Origin: Rhizobium mesoamericanum STM3625
GTDB taxonomy: Bacteria; Pseudomonadota; Alphaproteobacteria; Rhizobiales; Rhizobiaceae
DNA length: 64,000 nucleotides
NCBI RefSeq assembly: GCF_000312665.1
Contig: NZ_HF536773.1
Coordinates: 1,420,661 to 1,484,660, forward strand
Direction of reading: 5' to 3'
Below are positions 52,658 to 59,180 of the stretch, in pieces; within the stretch, counting starts at the first letter, position 1; each line of letters begins with the position of its first letter. The notes under the pieces were generated by a model that worked only from the letters and a program-made list of their open reading frames with translations, was not told the origin of the DNA and ran no database searches. A program made the position numbers and the translations under genes.

Positions 52658-52746
52658 CTGGGTAACATTTTTGCCCACTGTTTGCATCAGCGTTCTACTG
52701 CCATCTTCTTGTCAACAGCAATGCGCTGGATACGAGGAGTATGACA

Positions 52747-53499
52747 ATGACAAAGAAGTTCGAGAATAAGGTCGTGGTTGTAACGGGCGGCACGAGCGGC
52801 ATCGGGCTGGCGACCGCGAAGGCTTTTTCTGAGGAAGGCGCGTCGGTGTTCATCACCGGCCGCCGGAAGGAGGCGATGGAGGCCGCCGTCAAGGCAATCG
52901 GCGGCCGCGTGACAGGTGTCCAGGGCGACATGGGCAAACTGGCCGATATCGATCGGCTCTACGATGCCGTCCAGCAAAAGCATTCCCACATCGACATCGT
53001 GTTTGCCAATGCCGGCGGCGGCGAATTCGCCCCCCTCGGCGCGATCACCGAAGAGCACTACCAAAAGACCTTCGACACCAACGTCAAGGGCGTGCTGTTC
53101 ACCGTGCAGAAGGCTCTTCCGTTGCTGCGCGACGGCGGCTCCGTCATTCTCACGTCCTCGACGACCAGCATCTCGGGCACCCCTGCCTTCAGCGTCTATT
53201 CTGCAACGAAGGCCGCCATCCGCAACTTTGCCCGCAACTGGATCCTCGATCTGAAGGATCGCCATATCCGGGTCAACGCGATCAGCCCCGGAGTGACCGA
53301 CACCGCGGGTGTGGAGGAGCTTTTTGGCAATGGCGAAAGCGCCGAAAACACAAAGAACTATCTCGCAAGCCTTATCCCGGCCGGCCGTATTGGCAAGCCG
53401 GAAGAGATCGCCAAGGCGGTGATGTTCCTTGCCTCGGATGACGCGTCCTTCGTCAACGGCATCGAGCTCTTTGTCGATGGCGGCCACGTCCAGATTTGA
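52747..53499 (+). CDS. Short-chain dehydrogenase/reductase
   Basis: Classical SDR of 250 residues: VVVTGGTSGIGLATAKAF, FANAGGG, serine in SVILTSSTTS, YSATK and a C-terminal ELFVDGGHVQI. Two ATGs compete at 52741 and 52747; GAGGAG ends at 52739, so the second has the right spacing. It is divergent from a LysR gene and 25 bases upstream of a SnoaL-like gene. The pair is a common LysR-controlled module of unknown substrate. Confidence 0.9.
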   Translation: MTKKFENKVVVVTGGTSGIGLATAKAFSEEGASVFITGRRKEAMEAAVKAIGGRVTGVQGDMGKLADIDRLYDAVQQKHSHIDIVFANAGGGEFAPLGAITEEHYQKTFDTNVKGVLFTVQKALPLLRDGGSVILTSSTTSISGTPAFSVYSATKAAIRNFARNWILDLKDRHIRVNAISPGVTDTAGVEELFGNGESAENTKNYLASLIPAGRIGKPEEIAKAVMFLASDDASFVNGIELFVDGGHVQI

Positions 53500-53524
53500 G
53501 TCACGAGCGAACCGGAGAACGACC

Positions 53525-53914
53525 ATGGCAGACATAGAAACCCTGCTCGAACGGAATCTCCACGGAATCTTCGCGGAGGGCGATGAAGCCCTCCGCCGGA
53601 AGGTTGCAGAAGAAATCATGCACAACGACGCCGTCTTCGTCGAACCGCACGGGGTCTACAGCGGCAGGGATGAAATCGTCAGAATCGCGGGGGTCATCCG
53701 CGCAACGCATCCGACGTTCAGATACACGCCGCTTGCTGGGCCGGAAGTCCTTCATGACCAGGCCGGACGGGTGAAGTGGGTGGCCGGAGAGCCGGGCAAG
53801 CGTCCGGTCTACGCCGGAACTGACTTCATCGTAGCAAGAGATGGGAAGATTGCCGCGATCTATCTCTTCTTCGATGGTCAACCCGATCCGACCGGACCTG
53901 CGTTGCCCACCTGA
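53525..53914 (+). CDS. SnoaL/NTF2-like protein
   Basis: A 129-residue protein with the NTF2-like alpha+beta fold pattern: MADIETLLERNLHGIFAEGD, then FVEPHGVYSGRDEI, RVKWVAGEPGKRPVYAGTDF and a C-terminal DGKIAAIYLFFDG. Members include polyketide cyclases, isomerases and proteins of unknown role. It is cotranscribed with the SDR upstream and probably acts on the same small molecule. Confidence 0.82.
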   Translation: MADIETLLERNLHGIFAEGDEALRRKVAEEIMHNDAVFVEPHGVYSGRDEIVRIAGVIRATHPTFRYTPLAGPEVLHDQAGRVKWVAGEPGKRPVYAGTDFIVARDGKIAAIYLFFDGQPDPTGPALPT

Positions 53915-54029
53915 GACCGCGCTGGTTGGTTATCCTATTCCAACAAAAACCCTAACTTACGACAAAGACGCCTCTGAACTCCTTCACCGTTCAGCTTGGC
54001 GAGGAGCTTCGGGGTCAAGAACATCAACG

Positions 54030-54320
54030 TCAATGCAGCCCCTCCCGGCCGGGTTCGCACCGGGTGTTCATGCCTCGACCGTCTTGTTTCCCGACGCCGG
54101 CACGATGGCAAGACACGGGCAAAAAATACACCTATGCCACGCGAGGCACACCAACGAGCGACGCTTTAATCGGCGCCACCCAATAAACTGGGGAGGGCGC
54201 GGCTAGCACCTTTCTCGTCCCGAGCGGGCTTGCTGCGGTCAGGATGGCGCTCCTGGCGTATACCTTTCTCGCCGGGATCACGCACTGATCGTCGATTTCC
54301 GCCTTTGCTATGGAGGGCAT
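54030..54320 (+). pseudogene. Cystathionine beta-lyase-like (MetC family) remnant
   Basis: Consecutive pieces of a PLP-dependent Cys/Met metabolism enzyme occur in the right order but in different frames: GVHASTVLFPDAGTM, YTYATRGTPTSDALIGATQ then a stop, GAASTFLVPSGLAAVRMALL-AYTFLAG, and DHALIVDFRLCYGG. These match the N-terminal third of cystathionine beta-lyases (PxHRASTVLF, YGRxGTPTSxAL, LVPSGLAAV, GDHxLIVD). There are at least two frameshifts and one stop, and the catalytic-lysine part is absent. The rest of 53915-54472 shows nothing else. Confidence 0.7.
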
Positions 54321-54472
54321 AAAAATACACCACGAGCCTTCCGCTGGAACATGTGTTGCTCGCAGCAACTACGGCGACGGTTAGCTGGAAGTCGGGAAGG
54401 TAGTCCCTTCACTCGGGCCAATTTGCAAGGGAAACCGTTTTAAACCGCGTGCGTTATTTGGCGTTATGTTCC

Positions 54473-54499
54473 TATAGTCCACAAACTCTATGGACTATA
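54473..54499. promoter_or_regulatory. Perfect 27-bp inverted repeat (9-9-9)
   Basis: TATAGTCCA (54473-54481) and TGGACTATA (54491-54499) are exact reverse complements separated by CAAACTCTA. It lies 34 bases before the ATG of the first of three small unknown genes. Arm length and perfection point to an operator for a dimeric regulator. No regulator gene is adjacent. Confidence 0.65.
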
Positions 54500-54532
54500 C
54501 TCCTGAAAACTCGGAGTTTGAAGGAGATTGAG

Positions 54533-54820
54533 ATGAGCGCCTCGAGGCATTGCGCGCGGCTTTCTCGAATCCGTGATCAGCTGGAAACCCAGCTTTTGCT
54601 GCACGAAGCCCGGGATTGCTTCGACGAGTACGACCACGACGGTGGTATCGAAGCTGAACTGCGCGACCGCATTTTTGAGATCGGCAATGAGCTTGCAAAT
54701 ATCTGCGGCCCTTACGAACATCACGACGCGCATGTCGAACGACTTTCCGAATATAAACCCGGCCTGATTCAACGCGCCCTGTCATCTTTGGCGGGTCTCA
54801 GGCCTCTAGCCCATCGATAA
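54533..54820 (+). CDS. Small acidic protein, unknown (95 aa)
   Basis: A 95-residue protein starting at 54533 with GAAGGAG six bases upstream. Its composition is acidic in the middle (CFDEYDHDGGIEAELRDRIF) with predicted helices at both ends. Similar-looking small proteins occur in rhizobial accessory regions, but I do not recognise a family. It is the first of three small genes behind a perfect inverted repeat, which supports a real, regulated gene. Confidence 0.55.
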   Translation: MSASRHCARLSRIRDQLETQLLLHEARDCFDEYDHDGGIEAELRDRIFEIGNELANICGPYEHHDAHVERLSEYKPGLIQRALSSLAGLRPLAHR

Positions 54821-54838
54821 CACGCGAAAGGAAGAGCG

Positions 54839-55006
54839 ATGTTGCGATCACTCGCGCGCTGGCTTTGGCGGAGGTCTAGGAAAATAGAAGACCCCGCGCA
54901 CCTGGAACCAGGACGACAACCGATCCACGCCAGTGAAGATGACCAATATTTAGCTCGATCCTACGAGCTCTATTACTGGGGCGCTGTACCAGGGCCGTGG
55001 TACTAG
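54839..55006 (+). CDS. Small aromatic-rich protein, unknown (55 aa)
   Basis: A 55-residue frame with GAAAGGAAG upstream. It begins MLRSLARWLWRRSRKIED, a basic amphipathic segment with two tryptophans, and ends YELYYWGAVPGPWY, unusually aromatic. It lies 18 bases after the preceding small gene. The length is at the limit of what can be judged, but the ribosome-binding site and spacing favour a real gene. Confidence 0.45.
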   Translation: MLRSLARWLWRRSRKIEDPAHLEPGRQPIHASEDDQYLARSYELYYWGAVPGPWY

Positions 55007-55080
55007 CCTCAACGACGAAGTGTAAGCACTGTTCAAGCCTGCCCGTTTGGAGGGCAGCATCTGGAGAAGGCGCGGTCAAT

Positions 55081-55398
55081 ATGAGAGACGCCAATCATAC
55101 GGTGACGACAGCCGAGCTTATAAGGGCGTCTACCGAGTTGCCGGCGCTGGATGCCAGGCAGCGACGCCTAATCATCACCCGCTTGGTCCACGCGCTCCTT
55201 GAACACGTCGAGGTGCTGGAGGATGCTCCTTCACAAAGTTCAAGGGTCACTCATCTCGGCCGAACACTTCTGACTATGGCCGAGAGCGTGGCGACTGCCG
55301 ACGACACCGCGTTCTCAGCGGTGCTCTTGGAAGCGGCGATCCTCCTGCGGAAGCTTGACGCCGTGACCGCACGCCGCGTGCCTCTCCTGCCGAATTAG
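55081..55398 (+). CDS. Small helical protein, unknown (105 aa)
   Basis: A 105-residue protein that looks all-helical: TAELIRASTELPALDARQRR, then LIITRLVHALLEHVEVLEDA and a C-terminal AVLLEAAILLRKLDAV. There are no cysteines or motifs known to me. GGAGAAGG is upstream at a somewhat long distance. It follows the 55-residue gene by 74 bases on the same strand and may belong to the same transcript. Confidence 0.5.
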   Translation: MRDANHTVTTAELIRASTELPALDARQRRLIITRLVHALLEHVEVLEDAPSQSSRVTHLGRTLLTMAESVATADDTAFSAVLLEAAILLRKLDAVTARRVPLLPN

Positions 55399-55871
55399 AG
55401 TTTAAACCAACCTCTCGCGATCTAGCGCAATGAGTATCACGGACCGGTTTGTTCTCAGGCTGGTTGATGCCCGGCACCATGTTCGATGTCATGCGATCAG
55501 GTGGCTCGATCCCTCAACGTTGATGTGGCCCTACGAGATCTGAGTGCCGCAAGGGCGGCTGTACAGCATGGAGCAGGCATTGACTTGCGCCGTTCGAAAG
55601 CCTTGGGTTAGGTGCTGACGTTGGCCCGCGCAGAGACAAAGTCAAAAAACCTCATCAAGGCGACCAATTGCCATCATTGATCGCGCTTTAGACGCAGACG
55701 GGCTCCTGTGTAATCGCCATTGGTAATTTCAACACCGTGAGCGGCATAGGCGCTGCTTTGATTTTTTCCTTAGTTGCTTCCGTAGCGCTGCCGGTTGTTT
55801 CGAAGCGATGCACGGTTGAAAAAGCGATTCCAGCCTTTTCAGCAAGGCTCGGCGTCGCGTGGAACCGGGAA
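55399..55871. other. Non-coding or decayed region before repeat copy A
   Basis: No convincing gene. A plus-strand frame from 55737 (MSGIGAALIFSLVASVALPV onward) runs into the repeat at 55872 and takes its tail DPTASRDDIVDIARSLARP from it, so it is probably the 3-prime-truncated end of something or a chance frame. Confidence 0.4.
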
Positions 55872-56073
55872 GATCCGACCGCCTCGCGCGACGACATCGT
55901 CGATATCGCCCGGTCGCTGGCACGGCCGGGGCGGTGAGGGCCGCCGTGTTCGGCTGACCCCGACGGCTCGGCTGCCCGTCCGCGGGTCCTTGGCTAGCTG
56001 CCTGCTGTTGACCATCCCGTCTGCCGTCCGCGCCGCGCGTCCTGCCCCGGCTGTTGGTCCTGCCGGGTTCGCG
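55872..56073 (+). repeat. Dispersed repeat, copy A
   Basis: About 200 bases that recur, same orientation, at 63774-63961. Both begin GATCCGACCGCCTCGCGCGA, share CGTCGATATCGCCCGGTCGC, CGACGGCTCGGCTGCCCGTC, CCTTGGCTAGCTGCCTGCTG and CCCCGGCTGTTGGTCCTGCC, and end near GGGTTCGCG / GGGCTCGCG. The copies differ by scattered substitutions and small indels. I see no transposase. It looks like a Rhizobium-type interspersed element. Downstream, 56074-56205 holds nothing recognisable. Confidence 0.8.
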
Positions 56074-56205
56074 ACGCAGGAACCATCCAGACCCATGAGG
56101 AGCTTCCTGCACCCATTCCGTTACGAACGTCGTCAACCTGTCAGAGATTGCCTCAAGTGCGCCTTGTACGACCGACGGCGCAAGTGCCCTGATCCGGGCG
56201 CCAAT

Positions 56206-56865
56206 CTAGTTGTAGGAACTTCTTACGTCGAAATTACATCCGGTCTTGGCGCGGATCTCGTCGAGTGATACGTCGTTCGCCATCTCTATCAAAGACATCG
56301 CAGGTGGGCCTTGGCGGGAGACCTCGAAAACTCCAAGGTCCGTGATGACGAGGTCGGTCACCCTGCGGCCGGTGAGCGGCAAGGTACATTCGTTCAGCAA
56401 CTTCGGTTGTCCCTTGGCCTCATGCTCCATGACCACGATGACGCGTTTAACTCCGGCGACGAGGTCCATAGCGCCCCCCATACCCTTCACCATTTTCCCG
56501 GGGATCATCCAGTTCGCGAGGTCGCCGGATTGAGACACCTGCATCGCTCCCAATATCGAAAGGTCGATGTGGCCCCCGCGTATCATTGCAAAGCTATCTG
56601 CAGAAGAAAAATAACTTGTCTTCGGCAGTGCTGTAATTGTCTGTTTCCCGGCATTAATGAGGTCGGGATCCTCCTCCCCCTCGAAGGGGAAAGGCCCCAT
56701 TCCAAGCATGCCATTTTCGCTTTGCAACGTCACTTCGATCCCATCGGGAATGTAGTTGGCGACGAGCGTCGGAATGCCTATCCCCAGATTGACATAAAAA
56801 CCGTCCTGCAGTTCCTGCGCGGCCCGTGCTGCCATTTGTTCGCGAGTCCAAGCCATTTCAGGCAA
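56206..56865 (-). CDS. scoB: 3-oxoacid CoA-transferase subunit B
   Basis: Beta subunit of 219 residues. The catalytic glutamate lies in LQSENGMLGMGPFPFEGEED, and GFYVNLGIGIPTLVANYIPD and GHIDLSILGAMQVSQSGDLA are family-typical. Together with subunit A it moves CoA from succinyl-CoA to a 3-oxoacid (acetoacetate or 3-oxoadipate). The gene overlaps the subunit A stop by eight bases. No other beta-ketoadipate genes are near, so ketone-body or acetoacetate use is as likely as aromatic degradation. Confidence 0.92.
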   Translation of the reverse strand: MPEMAWTREQMAARAAQELQDGFYVNLGIGIPTLVANYIPDGIEVTLQSENGMLGMGPFPFEGEEDPDLINAGKQTITALPKTSYFSSADSFAMIRGGHIDLSILGAMQVSQSGDLANWMIPGKMVKGMGGAMDLVAGVKRVIVVMEHEAKGQPKLLNECTLPLTGRRVTDLVITDLGVFEVSRQGPPAMSLIEMANDVSLDEIRAKTGCNFDVRSSYN

Positions 56866-57571
56866 CCTCCATTTCTTTTGGCCGCACAGTCCGCTGTTCT
56901 ATGCGCTTTGCAGGTTCCGGCACATGCACGATCTTCTGAACGAAAATGCCGGGCGTGTGCACGGAGTCAGGGTCGATCTCGCCGATGGGCACTAGGTGTT
57001 CGACCTCCGCGACAGTGAGGCGGGCGGCAGTTGCCATCATCGGATTGAAGTTACGCGCTGTCCGTCGGTAAAGAAGATTGCCTTCAGCGTCGCCCTTCCA
57101 TGCGTGGACAAGCGCGATATCCGCGAACAAGCCTGTCTCCATCACGTGGTCGACGTTCCCGAACCGACGCGTTTCTTTGCCGTCGGCAATAAGCGTTCCG
57201 ACGCCCGTTTTCGTGTAAAATGCAGGAATCCCCGCGCCCCCGGCGCGAATACGCTCCGCGAGTGTTCCCTGTGGATTGAATTCGAGTTCCAGTTCTCCCG
57301 ACAAGAATAGCTCTGCAAAGAACTTGTTCTCGCCGACATAAGACGAGATCATTTTTTTAATCTGCCGGCTGCGCAAAAGAATGCCGAGCCCATAGTTATC
57401 AATGCCCGCATTGTTAGAGATAACTATAAGGTCCTTGGCACCTGATAGATGCACAGCGTCGATCAAGCTCGCCGGAATGCCGCACAGGCCGAAGCCGCCC
57501 GACATTATCGTCATCCCGTCCGCGAGTTCGTTTGCCAAGGCTTCTGCGGCGTCAGAAACTACTTTTCTCAA
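56858..57571 (-). CDS. scoA: 3-oxoacid CoA-transferase subunit A
   Basis: Alpha subunit of 237 residues: DGMTIMSGGFGLCGIPASLI (CoA-binding GGFGLCGIP motif), SNNAGIDNYGLGILL, GAGIPAFYTKTGVGT and the C-terminal VEHLVPIGEIDPDSVHTPGI. It forms the active heterodimer with subunit B. It is divergent from a PAS-LuxR regulator; a perfect palindrome lies 59 bases upstream. Two-subunit SCOT enzymes are separate genes in most proteobacteria, as here. Confidence 0.92.
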   Translation of the reverse strand: MRKVVSDAAEALANELADGMTIMSGGFGLCGIPASLIDAVHLSGAKDLIVISNNAGIDNYGLGILLRSRQIKKMISSYVGENKFFAELFLSGELELEFNPQGTLAERIRAGGAGIPAFYTKTGVGTLIADGKETRRFGNVDHVMETGLFADIALVHAWKGDAEGNLLYRRTARNFNPMMATAARLTVAEVEHLVPIGEIDPDSVHTPGIFVQKIVHVPEPAKRIEQRTVRPKEMEVA

Positions 57572-57629
57572 GACCTCTCCTCCTCTCTAAACTGTCGCAA
57601 CGATTTCGATTGAACGGAAGCTAGACCTC

Positions 57630-57646
57630 AACTCGGAATCCGAGTT
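57630..57646. promoter_or_regulatory. Perfect palindrome between scoA and the PAS-LuxR gene
   Basis: AACTCGGA (57630-57637), one central base, TCCGAGTT (57639-57646): an exact 8-1-8 inverted repeat. It is 41 bases before the regulator ATG and 59 bases before the scoA start, a good operator position for both divergent promoters. Confidence 0.6.
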
Positions 57647-57686
57647 AGCAGTATTTCTACTGCACTTCATGCGGATCTAATAAGCC

Positions 57687-58244
57687 ATGGAAGCTGATGA
57701 ATTGCTCTTCCAACTGAAAGAGATACCGGTACCGATGGTATATGCGACTTACCGCATCATTCGGGACTGCAATGAGGAGTTCTGCCGTTTGTTCGGCTAT
57801 CGCGGTTCTGAACTGATCGGTAGGAGTTTCGCTAGACTATATCCGAAGCACGCCGACTTTGTCCGCACGGGTAAGATGTGGCAGGAAAATATGCGCGGCG
57901 GTCAGGTCTATTACGATGAGCGGATCATGATATCGAGCGACGGGCGCCGCTTTTGGTGTCAGGTTCACGGTCGGACGAGGCACGCTACCGATCCGTTCGC
58001 AAAAGCAATTTATTGTTTTCAGCCGATAGCGCGAAAGGTCGCTGAAATCCGCTTTCGCCTTACCGATCGCCAGTTTCAGATCGTCGCACTCGTTGCACAG
58101 GGTAAAACAAACGCTTCGATCGGTCGTGAGCTTCGTTTATCGGTCCGCACTATCGAATCCCATCGTGCCAGGATCATGAAGACATGGGGATTCAAAAACA
58201 CCGCAGAACTGATAGCGGCATTTTCCAATCAAAACAGCGAATAA
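57687..58244 (+). CDS. PAS domain-containing LuxR-type regulator
   Basis: Transcription factor of 185 residues. An N-terminal PAS domain (about 10-120: VYATYRIIRDCNEEFCRLFG, YRGSELIGRSFARLYP, RFWCQVHGRT) is followed by a LuxR/FixJ HTH (about 125-180: FRLTDRQFQIVALVAQGKTN, ASIGRELRLSVRTIESHRA). There is no receiver or autoinducer-binding domain. It is divergent from scoAB with a perfect palindrome between, so it probably controls those genes. The PAS ligand is unknown. Confidence 0.88.
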   Translation: MEADELLFQLKEIPVPMVYATYRIIRDCNEEFCRLFGYRGSELIGRSFARLYPKHADFVRTGKMWQENMRGGQVYYDERIMISSDGRRFWCQVHGRTRHATDPFAKAIYCFQPIARKVAEIRFRLTDRQFQIVALVAQGKTNASIGRELRLSVRTIESHRARIMKTWGFKNTAELIAAFSNQNSE

Positions 58245-58314
58245 CGCTTGCCGATGCAGGCGCTGAATTTCTCGGGTAAGGATTCCTACAAAGCACAACT
58301 CCGGCCTGCTGGAG

Positions 58315-58539
58315 TTGAACCACGACGTCAGTAGGGCAAAGAAGGCTGCCAACAAAGGACCTGTGGTAATTACAGATCGCGGGAAACCGTCGCATGTGTT
58401 GATGACGTACAGCGATTTCGTGCGCCTGACTGGCAAGCGTCGGAATCTCGTCGATGCTCTTTCAATGCCTGGGCTATCGACGATCGAGTTAAACCCACCG
58501 AGAGCCGATATTGCGCCTCGTGAGGTCGATCTGTCTTGA
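58315..58539 (+). CDS. Phd/YefM-type antitoxin, N-terminus possibly disrupted
   Basis: Antitoxin of about 74 residues: NHDVSRAKKAANKGPVVITD then RGKPSHVLMTYSDFVRLTG is the conserved Phd/VapB core. The only in-frame start is a TTG at 58315, which begins inside the usual DNA-binding N-terminus. In another frame an ATG at 58253 begins MQALNFS, the expected antitoxin start, and rejoins the core only if about 35 bases are removed. The gene therefore looks damaged by a small insertion, or uses the TTG. Its stop overlaps the toxin start (TTGA). Confidence 0.65.
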   Translation: MNHDVSRAKKAANKGPVVITDRGKPSHVLMTYSDFVRLTGKRRNLVDALSMPGLSTIELNPPRADIAPREVDLS

Positions 58540-58955
58540 AGTACCTGCTGGACACAAATGTCGTCTCCGAACTACGCAAAGTTGGAGACGGCAAAGCAGA
58601 TGCCAACGTGACGAAGTGGGTCGGTGCGCAAGATTCCCATGAATTGGTTATTTCCGTTATTACAATCCTTGAAATTGAGCGCGGGATATTAACCATCCAG
58701 CGTCGGGACACTGCGCAGGGTTCGCGTTTGCGGGGGTGGATGGACAGCCATGTTCGCCCCGCGTTTGCCGAGCGAATTCTGCCAATCGATGACGCGATAG
58801 CGACGCGTGCCCACTTGCATATTCCAGACCGGCGCAACGAGGCCGATGCTTTGATCGCCGCTACCGCGCTGGTTTACGGTCCGACTGTGGTCACCCGTAA
58901 TGTTCAGAATTTCAAAGATACCGGAGTGATCATAATCGATCCGTGGCAAAGCTGA
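58536..58955 (+). CDS. vapC: VapC-type PIN-domain toxin
   Basis: PIN-domain endoribonuclease of 139 residues. Acidic active-site residues are in place: MKYLLDTNVVSELRKV (D6), ISVITILEIERG, EADALIAATAL and VVTRNVQNFKDTGV. It begins with TTG overlapping the antitoxin stop, as is common in toxin-antitoxin operons. Its activity would normally be held in check by the upstream Phd-like antitoxin. If that antitoxin is really broken, the toxin must be silent, neutralised in trans or poorly expressed. Confidence 0.88.
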   Translation: MKYLLDTNVVSELRKVGDGKADANVTKWVGAQDSHELVISVITILEIERGILTIQRRDTAQGSRLRGWMDSHVRPAFAERILPIDDAIATRAHLHIPDRRNEADALIAATALVYGPTVVTRNVQNFKDTGVIIIDPWQS

Positions 58956-59180
58956 AATTGGGGCGACACCGATGGGAAGATTCCCTTCGCAAGAATTCCT
59001 CAGGTCGCCGCCACCAAGGGCCCTGTTGTCTGGTGCCCGACGCGGTGAGGGCTTGCGATGACCAGGGTCGTCTCGATCTACCTTCCGATCGCATTCGTCG
59101 CGCCGATCCGTCCATCCCGCTTGTGCAGGCGGCTGTCCGTGCTAATCCAGCCCCGAAGCGTGCAGTTATACCAAACTGCC

